Positions 35,485 through 44,157 of a stretch of 47,093 nt of DNA are shown here, in pieces. How positions within the stretch are numbered: position 1 is the first letter of the stretch; the number at the start of each line of letters is the position of its first letter. The notes beneath the pieces were generated by a model that was not told the DNA's origin, did no database searches, and worked only from the letters and a program-made list of their open reading frames with translations. The DNA comes from an uncultured Sulfuricurvum sp. (GTDB lineage: Bacteria; Campylobacterota; Campylobacteria; Campylobacterales; Sulfurimonadaceae): the NCBI GenBank assembly GCA_903844635.1, contig CAIMUF010000025.1:1-47093 (forward strand), in the 5' to 3' direction. The position numbers and the translations under genes were made by a program.

Positions 35485-36050
35485 AGGGGATTGATACGGC
35501 GGGTAAAAGCACCCAGATTGAGTGCCTAAAATCGCTTTTTCCGGAAGCTGTTTATACCAAAGAACCGGGAGGAACTCCTGTCGGTGTAGAAATACGCTCT
35601 ATGGTGCTGCACGGAGAACTTAAAAGTAAAATGGCAGAATTGCTCCTCTTCTTAGCCGATCGTGCTGAGCATACTGAGAGCATCATATTGCCTAATATTA
35701 ATTCTCTGATCATCAGTGATCGTTCCGCTGTTTCTGGGGTTGCATACGCTTTAGTACAAGATATTTGTGATATTAAGACACTTGTATCTCTTAACACACT
35801 TGCTACTGGCGGAAAGCTCCCTGAGAAAGTTTTTATCCTAAAACTTTCTCCACAAGAACTAGCAAATCGACTCTCACAAAAAGAACATGATGTTATCGAA
35901 TCTCGAGGAATTAACTACTTGCTTAATATTCAAGAAGCTCTTATAAAAGCATCCCAAGAACTGGGGATACAAACCTTTGTAATCGATGCGTCACAATCTA
36001 TAGATACTATTACAAACGAGATCGCCGATCTCATAAAAGGAAACGAATGA
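35469..36050 (+). CDS. tmk: Thymidylate kinase
   Basis: 193-aa dTMP kinase. The P-loop is GIDTAGKST at residues 7-15, and TKEPGGTPVG is the substrate-binding block. The usual DRYxxSxxAYQ motif reads DRSAVSGVAYA here, a variant seen in short Campylobacterota enzymes. It is compactly packed between coaD and hisS with overlaps on both sides. Confidence 0.92.
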   Translation: MYIAIEGIDTAGKSTQIECLKSLFPEAVYTKEPGGTPVGVEIRSMVLHGELKSKMAELLLFLADRAEHTESIILPNINSLIISDRSAVSGVAYALVQDICDIKTLVSLNTLATGGKLPEKVFILKLSPQELANRLSQKEHDVIESRGINYLLNIQEALIKASQELGIQTFVIDASQSIDTITNEIADLIKGNE

Positions 36051-37267
36051 TTCAATCTTTACGCGGAATGAATGATATTCTCTCAAACGACTATGAACGT
36101 TTTGAGTATTTTATTTCTACTGCTTCCACTATCGCTAAACGTTACGGTTTTCATTACATCGAAACCCCGCTTCTGGAAGAAACAGCTCTCTTCAAGCGCT
36201 CCGTCGGTGAAAGCAGTGATATCGTAGGTAAAGAGATGTATCAGTTCACTGACAAGGGTGGCAACGACGTATGCTTACGCCCCGAGGGAACAGCAGGAGT
36301 AGTTCGTGCCTTTGTCCAAAACAAGCTGGATAAAAAAGGGGGAATTCACCGCTTTTACTATCATGGATCAATGTTTCGCTACGAACGTCCCCAAAAAGGT
36401 CGGTTACGTCAGTTTCACCAGTTTGGAGTAGAGAGTTTTGGTGTGGATTCCGTCTATGAAGATGCATTGATGATTATGATGGTTGCTGATATTCTAAAAG
36501 CTTTGGGGATCGGTTACAGCCTAAAACTTAACTCTCTGGGTGATCAAAACTGCATGCCTGCTTATCGTGAGAAACTCATTGCTTTTATCGATACCTGCGG
36601 AGATGCTATTTGCGAAGACTGCCAACGCCGTAAATCAACCAATCCAATCCGTGTATTGGATTGTAAAAATCAAGCATGCCAAAATCTTTATACCCAAGCA
36701 CCAAAACTCCTCAATCATCTCTGCGCAGGGTGCGAAAGTGATTTTGAAACCCTTAAATCAATTTTAGATCAACATGAAATCAATTATGAACTTGATACCA
36801 ATCTCGTTCGTGGACTGGATTATTATTCTAAAACTGCCTTTGAATTTGTCAGTGATGAAATCGGCTCTCAAAGTGCTATTGCCGGCGGAGGCCGCTATGA
36901 CCGTCTTATCGAATTTTTAGACGGGAAGCCAACCCCTGCTGTAGGATTTGCTCTAGGGATTGAGAGACTCATGGAGCTCATTGTAATGCCTGAACCCGTG
37001 CGTGAGGGATATTATCTGGGTGCGATGGAAGAGGAGTCGTTACCGCTCATTCTCAAAGCTGCTGAAAATTTTCGTAAAACGGATAAAGCTGTCGTTGAAT
37101 ATGACGCCAAAAGTCTTAAAAATCACCTCAAAGGGGCCGATCGTATCAATGCTCGCTATTGTGCAGTAATCGGTGAAAATGAACGGCTGAATAATACGAT
37201 TTGGATAAAAGATTTGGTTGAACAAAAAGAGTCTACTATTTCACTTAAAGAGGGAACTAATGAATAA
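36047..37267 (+). CDS. hisS: Histidyl-tRNA synthetase
   Basis: 406-aa class II synthetase. Motif 2 is FRYERPQKGRLRQFHQFG. The histidine-binding block is LVRGLDYYSKTAFEF, followed by GGGRYDRLIEF and motif 3 GFALGIERLMEL. It has a Cys-rich insertion (CEDCQRRK, CKNQAC, CAGC) in the middle, common in this group. It overlaps tmk by 4 and speA by 8 bases. Confidence 0.96.
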   Translation: MIQSLRGMNDILSNDYERFEYFISTASTIAKRYGFHYIETPLLEETALFKRSVGESSDIVGKEMYQFTDKGGNDVCLRPEGTAGVVRAFVQNKLDKKGGIHRFYYHGSMFRYERPQKGRLRQFHQFGVESFGVDSVYEDALMIMMVADILKALGIGYSLKLNSLGDQNCMPAYREKLIAFIDTCGDAICEDCQRRKSTNPIRVLDCKNQACQNLYTQAPKLLNHLCAGCESDFETLKSILDQHEINYELDTNLVRGLDYYSKTAFEFVSDEIGSQSAIAGGGRYDRLIEFLDGKPTPAVGFALGIERLMELIVMPEPVREGYYLGAMEEESLPLILKAAENFRKTDKAVVEYDAKSLKNHLKGADRINARYCAVIGENERLNNTIWIKDLVEQKESTISLKEGTNE

Positions 37268-39089
37268 TTACGGTATTGATATTTGGGGTGAAAACAACTT
37301 TATGATCGATCAAGGAATGATAAAAGTTAACTACAAAAGTTCTCCCTCGTTGATTGAAATTGCCCATAAAATTCGTAAAACGAATCTTAGCGGTCCCTTG
37401 ATTTTACGTTTTCCGCATCTTATTGGAAAACAAATCGATTTACTTTACTCAAACTTTCAACGTGCCATTTTTGAAAACGATTACACCGGAAAATTTCGTG
37501 CCGTATTTCCTCTAAAAGTAAATCAATTTCCAGAAGCTGTTGATGCTATTGTCGAGCACGGTGAAAAATTCGGTTATGGATTAGAAGCGGGTTCCAAAGC
37601 AGAACTCGCCCTCGCAATGGCAAAAACCCCTTTAGGTTCTCCTATCACCGTCAATGGTTTCAAAGACGAAGAGATGGTTACCTTAAGCTTCATTGCCGCA
37701 CAAATGGGTCATGACATTACCATCACTATCGAGGGGATTGGTGAACTTGAATGGATTATTGATGTAGCGCAGTCGTGCAATCTCAAAGTTCCCAATATCG
37801 GTATTCGTATTCGTCTCCAAAGCGAAGGCAGTGGAATCTGGGCTAAAAGCAGCGGTTTAAGTGCTAAATTTGGTCTTACCTCTACTGAGCTTATTGAAGC
37901 CATGAGTATGCTGCAAGAACACAATATGGTGGAACATTTTACGATGATTCATTTTCATGTCGGCTCACAAATGCAAGATATCTCAACACTCAAACGTGTC
38001 TTACGTGAATCGGGTAATATCTATGCTGAACTCAAAAAAATGGGAGCCACGGCACTGGGAGCTATCAATATCGGCGGAGGATTGGCAGTTGAATATTCTC
38101 AGCATACTTCCACACGACTTCGCAACTACACCCTAGAAGAGTTTTCAAACAGTGTCGTATTTTTGCTTCGTGAAATTATGAATGCAAAAGGCGTTGACCA
38201 TCCCGATATTTATACCGAATCAGGGCGATTTATCGTAGCGTCACACTCCGTTTTGATTACACCTGTTCTGGAGCTTTTTTCACACGATTATCAAGAAAAA
38301 TCTCTCAAACTCAAAGAGAAAAATCCACCATTAATCGAAGAGTTGCGTGAATTAAACGCTCTTCTTTCCCCACGTACCTGCATCGAATACATGCACGATG
38401 CACTCGACCACATGGAATCATTACTCACTCTTTTCAACCTAGGACACATTGATCTTTTGGATCGTTCCAATGCTGAAATCTTAGTTCATCAGATTATCAA
38501 AAAATCACTTTATCTCTCTCAAGACAACCTTGTACCCGAAATCGAGCGTCTTCAAGTCAAACTGCAAGAGCGTTATCTCATTAACAGCTCCATTTTCCAA
38601 AGTATCCCCGATTACTGGGGATTACAACAACCCTTCCCTATCATGCCGCTTGATCGTCTCGACATCCCTGCCATTCGTGCAGCGAGTCTTTGGGATATTA
38701 CCTGCGATAGCGATGGGGAGATAAAATTCAAACCCGAGACTCCTTTGTATCTCCACGATATTGATTTGGACGAAGAGGAATATTTCCTCGCCTTTTTCAA
38801 CGTTGGAGCCTACCAAGAGACATTGGGTATGAATCACAACCTCTTTACTCACCCCAGTGAATGTACGATTCTCATAAATGACACAGGATATGAGATTGAA
38901 AACTTCACCGAATCGGATAATGTCCTTAATATTCTCGAAGATATTGGGTATGACAGCTCAAAACTTCTAACCAACCTTAAAAATAAACTGGCAACCAGTG
39001 AATTTATGGCAGAAGAAGAAAAAACTGATACACTTCAAAAACTCGAAATGTACCTTTACCAAAATGGTTATTTACGCACAACAAGATAA
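37260..39089 (+). CDS. speA: Biosynthetic arginine decarboxylase
   Basis: 609-aa PLP enzyme making agmatine for polyamine synthesis. The PLP lysine is Lys86 in VFPLKVNQ, and HFHVGSQ and NIGGGLAVEY form the barrel. The C-terminal segment ends LGMNHNLFTHPSE. The ATG at 37260 is preferred over the upstream in-frame start at 37218 because GAGG lies 7 bases before it. It overlaps the end of hisS. Confidence 0.95.
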   Translation: MNNYGIDIWGENNFMIDQGMIKVNYKSSPSLIEIAHKIRKTNLSGPLILRFPHLIGKQIDLLYSNFQRAIFENDYTGKFRAVFPLKVNQFPEAVDAIVEHGEKFGYGLEAGSKAELALAMAKTPLGSPITVNGFKDEEMVTLSFIAAQMGHDITITIEGIGELEWIIDVAQSCNLKVPNIGIRIRLQSEGSGIWAKSSGLSAKFGLTSTELIEAMSMLQEHNMVEHFTMIHFHVGSQMQDISTLKRVLRESGNIYAELKKMGATALGAINIGGGLAVEYSQHTSTRLRNYTLEEFSNSVVFLLREIMNAKGVDHPDIYTESGRFIVASHSVLITPVLELFSHDYQEKSLKLKEKNPPLIEELRELNALLSPRTCIEYMHDALDHMESLLTLFNLGHIDLLDRSNAEILVHQIIKKSLYLSQDNLVPEIERLQVKLQERYLINSSIFQSIPDYWGLQQPFPIMPLDRLDIPAIRAASLWDITCDSDGEIKFKPETPLYLHDIDLDEEEYFLAFFNVGAYQETLGMNHNLFTHPSECTILINDTGYEIENFTESDNVLNILEDIGYDSSKLLTNLKNKLATSEFMAEEEKTDTLQKLEMYLYQNGYLRTTR

Positions 39090-39098
39090 GGATTTTTT

Positions 39099-39800
39099 TT
39101 GGGACTTTTTTCTGAAATTAGCGAAGATTTTTCAAATGTTTACAAAAACGACCCTGCAATCAGCTCACGATTAGAGTTATTATTTAACTACCCGGGAGTA
39201 TGGGCGATTTTTTGGTATCGCATTGCCAATCGACTTTATCGAAATAATTTTAAAGCTTTCTCTCGTCTTATTATGGGAATCAATCAGATTATTACGCATA
39301 TAGACATACACCCGGGAGCTACAATAGGACGACGTGTTTTCATCGACCATGGTACAGGTGTTGTTATTGGACAAACAGCAGTTATCGAAGATGATGTCCT
39401 CATCTATCAAGGTGTCACACTAGGCGGAGTCAGTTTGACAGCAGGTAAGCGCCATCCTACAATCAAACGTGGTGTGGTCATCGGTGCAGGAGCCAAAATT
39501 TTGGGCAATATTACCATCGGTGAGAACTCCAAAGTAGGAGCCAACTCCGTTGTTGTACGAAATGTTCCTGAAAACAGTACTGCTATCGGGATTCCAGCTC
39601 ATGTGATACAAAAAGGTCGAGACAAAGATCCTTTTAGCCATAACAAACTTCCCGATATTAATAAAGAGATGTTTGAATACCTTCTCAAACGTGTTGCGGT
39701 TTTAGAACACTACATGGTTCAAGACAACACCGAAATTCTTGAGCAAGATCTTCAACTCGAAAATATTTATGAATCGTTCATCAAGGCAATGAAAAATTAA
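39099..39800 (+). CDS. cysE: Serine O-acetyltransferase
   Basis: 233-aa left-handed beta-helix acetyltransferase, the first step of cysteine synthesis. Hexapeptide repeats (IHPGATIGRRVFIDHGTGVVIGQ, GVVIGAGAKILGNITIG) and the catalytic DHGTG segment are visible. It starts with TTG at 39099, 6 bases after AAGGA. A C-terminal extension after AHVIQKGRDK is longer than in the shortest homologues. It lies 9 bases after speA. Confidence 0.94.
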   Translation: MGLFSEISEDFSNVYKNDPAISSRLELLFNYPGVWAIFWYRIANRLYRNNFKAFSRLIMGINQIITHIDIHPGATIGRRVFIDHGTGVVIGQTAVIEDDVLIYQGVTLGGVSLTAGKRHPTIKRGVVIGAGAKILGNITIGENSKVGANSVVVRNVPENSTAIGIPAHVIQKGRDKDPFSHNKLPDINKEMFEYLLKRVAVLEHYMVQDNTEILEQDLQLENIYESFIKAMKN

Positions 39801-39816
39801 TCTTAGGCAGTGAGAA

Positions 39817-41169
39817 GTGAACAGAGTTCTTTTAAAAATTATTTTTCTTTTCACTTTTCTTTCTTTCCACTCACTCCAAGCAACTGTACTTAGTTCTCAG
39901 CAGCTCCGTTCTGGCCTCTCAAAAAATGATTTCATAACAACTCTTTCCTATCTAAGCACTCATAAATCGGATGAAGATCAACTGTGGTATTGGCTTGATC
40001 TTGCACGACTTCAACAAGCGAATGGTGAGTTTAGAGCTTCCATCCTCTCTTTTGAAAAAGCGTATGCTATTTTGGATGATTTTGAGAACAGAGCAACGAT
40101 AAGTATCCGTAATGTTGGTTCTTTTTTAGGCTCATCCTTTCTTTCAAAAGGGTCTCAGACGTACTATGGCAAAGGATATGAGCGAACGCTTATGCACACC
40201 CTTAATGCTCTCAACTACGCTATGTTAGGTGATCTTGAGGGGTCTGCCGTTGAACTGCGCCGAATGGAATTACGCCAAGAATTTTGGTTACAAGAAAGTG
40301 AAGAAAAAATCAAAGATGCCTCCGATGAAAAAATAAAGGCAAGAGAGCAAGGAAGCGACATTTCTTCTATTCCATCAGGATATTCGATGGGAGTTCTACT
40401 CGAAGATGCTGATGTCAGAGCTATGGCAAACAATTATCAAGACCCTTTTTCCTATACGTTAAGCAGTATTATTCATGATATTTCCGGGCTTTCACCACTA
40501 CTTGGGAACTCATCAGAAATTAGCTTAAAACGCTCTATTGCTCTCAATCCTGAGAGTGAAAAAGTTTTTGTAAAATTACCCTATTCTCTTCCTTCAAAAG
40601 AAAAAATGAAAATCACCGTCATTGTTCTATCCGGTCTTGCTCCTTCCCTAAAAGTTGAAAAAATACGCTTTCCGATTTTTCAAGGTGCCAGTTATACCAG
40701 TATCGATCTACCCTCTTATTCAATACCTATTAATGATATTTATCCCCCTTCCATATCGACATCTCAATTAAGTATTCAGCCACCAAGACTTTTAAAAAGT
40801 GATCTCATGGCGTATAAAACGCTCAAAGATGAGCTTCCTGCAGAACTCGCGAAATCAATTGTACGGGCTACGACCAAAGGTGTAGTTGCGAAACAGGCCA
40901 ATGATCATTTTGGTGACATGGGAGGGCTTATAGCTTCTTTGCTCATGGATATAGGGAGTTCTTACTCGGATTCTGGATTTAGAAACTGGGAAATGCTGCC
41001 AAATTCTGGCTATCTAGCACAACTCGAAGCAAAAAAAGGTGAAACCGTTACCATTACGCTCAATAACCATCAAGAATCAATAATGCTTCCTAGTAACAAA
41101 AAAGGGGTTATAATACTCGTATCATACTTAACCCAAAACAACATAAGGATAGATCATGTATCGTACTAA
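39817..41169 (+). CDS. COG3014-like exported protein of unknown function
   Basis: 450-aa protein with signal peptide (residues 1-22, ending LQA) and no lipobox. It has TPR-like helices in the first third (WYWLDLARLQQANGEFRASILSFEKAYAIL) and SYSMGVLLEDADVRAMANNYQDPFSYTL. A C-terminal half of beta character follows, with KGETVTITLNNHQESIMLP. I recognise it as the COG3014 type, whose role is unknown. It starts with GTG at 39817. The next two genes encode YcfL-like and LpoB-like lipoproteins and overlap or closely follow, so it is probably an envelope factor working with them. Confidence 0.75.
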   Translation: MNRVLLKIIFLFTFLSFHSLQATVLSSQQLRSGLSKNDFITTLSYLSTHKSDEDQLWYWLDLARLQQANGEFRASILSFEKAYAILDDFENRATISIRNVGSFLGSSFLSKGSQTYYGKGYERTLMHTLNALNYAMLGDLEGSAVELRRMELRQEFWLQESEEKIKDASDEKIKAREQGSDISSIPSGYSMGVLLEDADVRAMANNYQDPFSYTLSSIIHDISGLSPLLGNSSEISLKRSIALNPESEKVFVKLPYSLPSKEKMKITVIVLSGLAPSLKVEKIRFPIFQGASYTSIDLPSYSIPINDIYPPSISTSQLSIQPPRLLKSDLMAYKTLKDELPAELAKSIVRATTKGVVAKQANDHFGDMGGLIASLLMDIGSSYSDSGFRNWEMLPNSGYLAQLEAKKGETVTITLNNHQESIMLPSNKKGVIILVSYLTQNNIRIDHVSY

Positions 41170-41524
41170 AAACTTCATAATCACATTTGCTGCCACTACA
41201 CTTCTAGTAGCTTTTTTTACGGGGTGCGCTTCTAAAGATGTGACAATTATAGGAGAGAAACGAGTTGATATTATTGATCACAGAACGTTTAAAGAGGGAA
41301 ACTTTATTAAAGCTGTTATTGATCTTGAAAATAATGATTATGACAATGTAGAAGGTTTTGTGTATCGCATAGAGTGGTTTGATAAAGATGGAATCCTCAA
41401 AGAAGCAACTGCATGGAAGCCGATAGTTATTCATAAAAATCAAAAAATACAAATTGTTGAGATGTCCAATCTCCCTGACGTTACCACCTATAAAATCGTG
41501 GTCTCAGTACCCGAAAAACTTTAA
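41156..41524 (+). CDS. YcfL-like (DUF1425) lipoprotein
   Basis: 122-aa lipoprotein. The signal peptide ends in FFTGC with lipid-acceptor Cys24; the position after Cys is Ala, so outer-membrane sorting is expected. The rest is a small beta domain (FIKAVIDLENNDYDNVEGFVYRIEWFDKDG), as in E. coli YcfL. In E. coli ycfL sits directly before lpoB, as here. It overlaps the preceding gene by 14 bases. Confidence 0.82.
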   Translation: MYRTKNFIITFAATTLLVAFFTGCASKDVTIIGEKRVDIIDHRTFKEGNFIKAVIDLENNDYDNVEGFVYRIEWFDKDGILKEATAWKPIVIHKNQKIQIVEMSNLPDVTTYKIVVSVPEKL

Positions 41525-41536
41525 TAAGGAATCACA

Positions 41537-42148
41537 ATGACTAAAACAACACTTATTCTTTCAATTACAACAGCTGCACTCTTTGTAAGTGGGTGCTCTA
41601 CTTCTGGTGGAGCTGGCATGGTCGGCTATGATTCCAATGTCAAATACGGCGATGCCAAAGCCGTAGAAACAGTAACCGCTGATTTTGGGTCAACTGATTT
41701 GCAAAGTACGGCTGAAGCACTTACTCAGTCACTTCTTGAATCTCGTTATATCTCAAAAGCAACACAACCACCAAAAGTACGCCTTCGTACGGTTAATAAT
41801 CTAACGTATGAGCATATTGACACCAAAGCAATTACAGATAAAATCCGTATAAAATTACTCAAATCTGGACAAGTACGTTTTTTAGCAGACAAAGCCAATC
41901 TTGATGAAGTTTACGATGAACAGCAGTTAACCGCATCCACTGCAGTAAAAGAAAACAGTAAAAACATTGAAGAGGCTAATTATATTGTAACCGGGAATGT
42001 GCGTTCTATCAAAAAGGCAAATGACAGTGTAAAAGATGTCTATTACAATGTTTCACTTGAATTGGTTAATCCGCAAACGGGAGAGATAGTCTGGGCAGAT
42101 GAAAAAGAAATACGCAAAGTTACTTCTAAATCTTCAGTAGGCTGGTAA
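41537..42148 (+). CDS. lpoB: LpoB-like penicillin-binding protein activator
   Basis: 203-aa lipoprotein with lipobox FVSGC (Cys20). The periplasmic domain matches LpoB: DLQSTAEALTQSLLES, KVRLRTVNNLTYEHIDTKAITDKIRIKLL, ANYIVTGNVRSIKK, ELVNPQTGEIVWADEKEIRK. In E. coli LpoB stimulates PBP1b from the outer membrane. Whether it has the same partner here is unproven. AAGGA precedes the ATG. The stop lies inside an 8-base hairpin. Confidence 0.85.
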   Translation: MTKTTLILSITTAALFVSGCSTSGGAGMVGYDSNVKYGDAKAVETVTADFGSTDLQSTAEALTQSLLESRYISKATQPPKVRLRTVNNLTYEHIDTKAITDKIRIKLLKSGQVRFLADKANLDEVYDEQQLTASTAVKENSKNIEEANYIVTGNVRSIKKANDSVKDVYYNVSLELVNPQTGEIVWADEKEIRKVTSKSSVGW

Positions 42149-42155
42149 GCCTACT
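42136..42155. terminator. Hairpin between convergent lpoB and ribBA
   Basis: AGTAGGCT and AGCCTACT form a perfect 8-base stem around GGTA. It spans the lpoB stop and the last bases of ribBA. There is no U-tract on either side, so an intrinsic terminator is only possible. Confidence 0.35.
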
Positions 42156-43191
42156 ATATCCCCTCACTAGGGTTGATCACTTCAACAACATCCAAACCAA
42201 ATCCGCTTAACGCAGCAAACTCGACATTTTTAGAATCGGCGATAAGTCGCATATGACGTACACCCAAAATTTTGAGGATCTGAGCTCCAATGCCGTATTC
42301 TTTCATATTTGCCGAATGATGCTGTGGTTTGTTAATAAACAATAAGACACCACTGTTTTGTTTCAAGTAGTGTATCGAATCAATAAGTTGAGAATAACGG
42401 TTTTGATTGAGTAAAAGATCAATATCAGGGATGACATTATGAACTCTCACGTTCGCGGTTTCCCCTGCTTTGTAAAAAACAATCGCCGTATGCTGATCGC
42501 CTTGATGATCCTCAAAACAATATTTTTTGACATGAACACCAAAAAACTCAATCTCTTCTTCTGAAATTGCTTTGACCAATATTTCATTGGCGAGACGATA
42601 CTCAACGATATCTGAAATATAAACCGTTTTGAGTGAATGCTTTTGGGCAAAAACATCCAGATCATCCCGTCGCGCCATAGAGCCGTCTTCTTTCATAATC
42701 TCACAAATAACCGCAGATTCTGCCAAACCGGATAAACGACACAAATCAACTGATCCCTCCGTATGACCGATACGAACCAACGTGCCACCCTCTTTTGCAA
42801 TCAAAGGGAAAATATGCCCCGGCATCACCAGCTCAGTCGCATGACTTACCGGATTTGCCAAAATTTTGATCGTCATGTCTCGTTCATGCGTAGAAATACC
42901 TGTAGTAGCCGCTGTAGCATCCACAGAGACCGTAAAGGCTGTCTCATGCATAGATGAATTGGTTTTTACCATAGGCTCCAAATTTAGACGCTTAGCGATG
43001 CTTGGATTTATAGCAACACAAATAAGCCCTTTGGCATGAGTAGCCATGAAATTTACATGATCCGGAGTCGAAAAAACAGACGCATAAACCAAGTCACCCT
43101 CATTTTCACGATCTTCGTCATCGACCATGATGACCATGCGTCCTTTTTTAAACTCTTCTATTGCTGCTTGTACGCGAAGTATTGCTGACAT
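42154..43191 (-). CDS. ribBA: 3,4-dihydroxy-2-butanone-4-phosphate synthase with degenerate GTP-cyclohydrolase-II domain
   Basis: 345-aa riboflavin-pathway protein. The N-terminal synthase domain (about 1-200) is intact: MVDDEDRENEGDL, MATHAKGLICVA, GISTHERDMTI, HTEGSVDL, CEIMKEDGSMAR. The C-terminal domain (about 205-345) aligns in order with GTP cyclohydrolase II, but the zinc-binding C-x-GD...CxC region is replaced by VRVHNVIPDIDLLL, with no Cys. The RQEGR-type block is NKPQHH. So only RibB activity is expected, and a separate ribA is needed elsewhere. It converges with lpoB. Confidence 0.88.
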   Translation of the reverse strand: MSAILRVQAAIEEFKKGRMVIMVDDEDRENEGDLVYASVFSTPDHVNFMATHAKGLICVAINPSIAKRLNLEPMVKTNSSMHETAFTVSVDATAATTGISTHERDMTIKILANPVSHATELVMPGHIFPLIAKEGGTLVRIGHTEGSVDLCRLSGLAESAVICEIMKEDGSMARRDDLDVFAQKHSLKTVYISDIVEYRLANEILVKAISEEEIEFFGVHVKKYCFEDHQGDQHTAIVFYKAGETANVRVHNVIPDIDLLLNQNRYSQLIDSIHYLKQNSGVLLFINKPQHHSANMKEYGIGAQILKILGVRHMRLIADSKNVEFAALSGFGLDVVEVINPSEGI

Positions 43192-43223
43192 GAATATCTC
43201 TTTTAATTAATATATTACTAGAG

Positions 43224-43229
43224 ATTATA
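43224..43229 (-). promoter_or_regulatory. Putative -10 box of ribBA
   Basis: Minus-strand TATAAT 32 bases upstream of the ATG at 43191. No clear -35. No FMN-riboswitch structure is recognisable in the short leader. Confidence 0.4.
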
Positions 43230-43299
43230 ATCAAAAAGGATTAAAAAAGCATCACATTCTAAATGAAACGATTTATTTTTTAAAAGCTTTGAAAAACTC

Positions 43300-43328
43300 T
43301 TGACAAATTCAGAAAAAGAGTCTATAAT
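43300..43328 (+). promoter_or_regulatory. Consensus sigma-70 promoter of the tRNA cluster
   Basis: TTGACA at 43300-43305, exactly 17 bases, then TATAAT at 43323-43328. Both hexamers match the consensus perfectly. tRNA-Gln begins 22 bases after the -10. Confidence 0.85.
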
Positions 43329-43350
43329 TTCGGCCTCACAACGAGAACGT

Positions 43351-43425
43351 TGGGGTGTAGGCAAATGGTATGCCAACAGTTTTTGGTACTGTAGATTGAA
43401 GGTTCGAGTCCTTCCACCCCATCCA
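43351..43425 (+). tRNA. tRNA-Gln (anticodon UUG)
   Basis: 75 bases including encoded CCA. Acceptor TGGGGTG pairs with CACCCCA. The anticodon stem ACAGT/ACTGT encloses TTTTGGT, giving anticodon TTG. The T arm is GGTTCGAGTCC. Confidence 0.93.
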
Positions 43426-43433
43426 TTTTATAC

Positions 43434-43510
<77 letters not shown>

Positions 43511-43571
43511 AAACTAGACATTAGATTTTTTAATAACTACAATTCGACTTAAAGCCCTCACTTTTTAATAT

Positions 43572-43648
<77 letters not shown>

Positions 43649-44157
43649 ACAAACCCCTAAAATAGCCACTTCAAATCCCTTCAAAAAATCTTTACACTCT
43701 ACTTTCCATAAAGTTTTCATCTCAATGCTATTCTTTTTAATCAGAAAATTTTCATATAAACATGAGCACTTTTACAGGTGATATTTTGATTATTTTTTTA
43801 ATTTTCATTTTTTTTTGCTGTAAATATTACTTATTTAAGGTTTACTGTAAATATATCTTTCCCACCTATTTCCCACCAAGAATATTTTTTCTAAAATTAA
43901 ACATAGTATCTTACATAATTATTCAACCGAATCATTCACTGTCAATTATAGCTAGTTGATGATACAGTCTACACAGCTTTATACATTGACGTATCTTTCT
44001 GTATCTCCGAAAGGACTGAAAGAACTGGTTTTATTTCTTTTTTTTGAAATAAAAGAAGGGAAGTTCATAGATAATTGCATTGAAGTCTCTTTCGTGTTTT
44101 CCTTCTTTATTAGCATTTCACACATATGATAATTAATGTGAGCAGAATAGAGAATTT
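43649..44157. other. A+T-rich non-coding stretch downstream of the tRNA genes
   Basis: About 510 bases with no convincing gene. It holds a 10-base direct repeat CTGTAAATAT at 43818 and 43845, a doubled TTTCCCACC near 43858-43878, and a 9-base inverted repeat TTTTATTTC/GAAATAAAA at 44029-44054 with an all-T loop. A 65-codon frame at 43762-43959 is hydrophobic low-complexity sequence without a ribosome site. No att-like repeat of the tRNA 3' end was found. Confidence 0.5.

Noticed and set aside
43762..43959. 65-codon hydrophobic plus-strand frame
   Set aside because: Low-complexity Ile/Phe-rich sequence in A+T-rich DNA, no ribosome site, no recognisable family.
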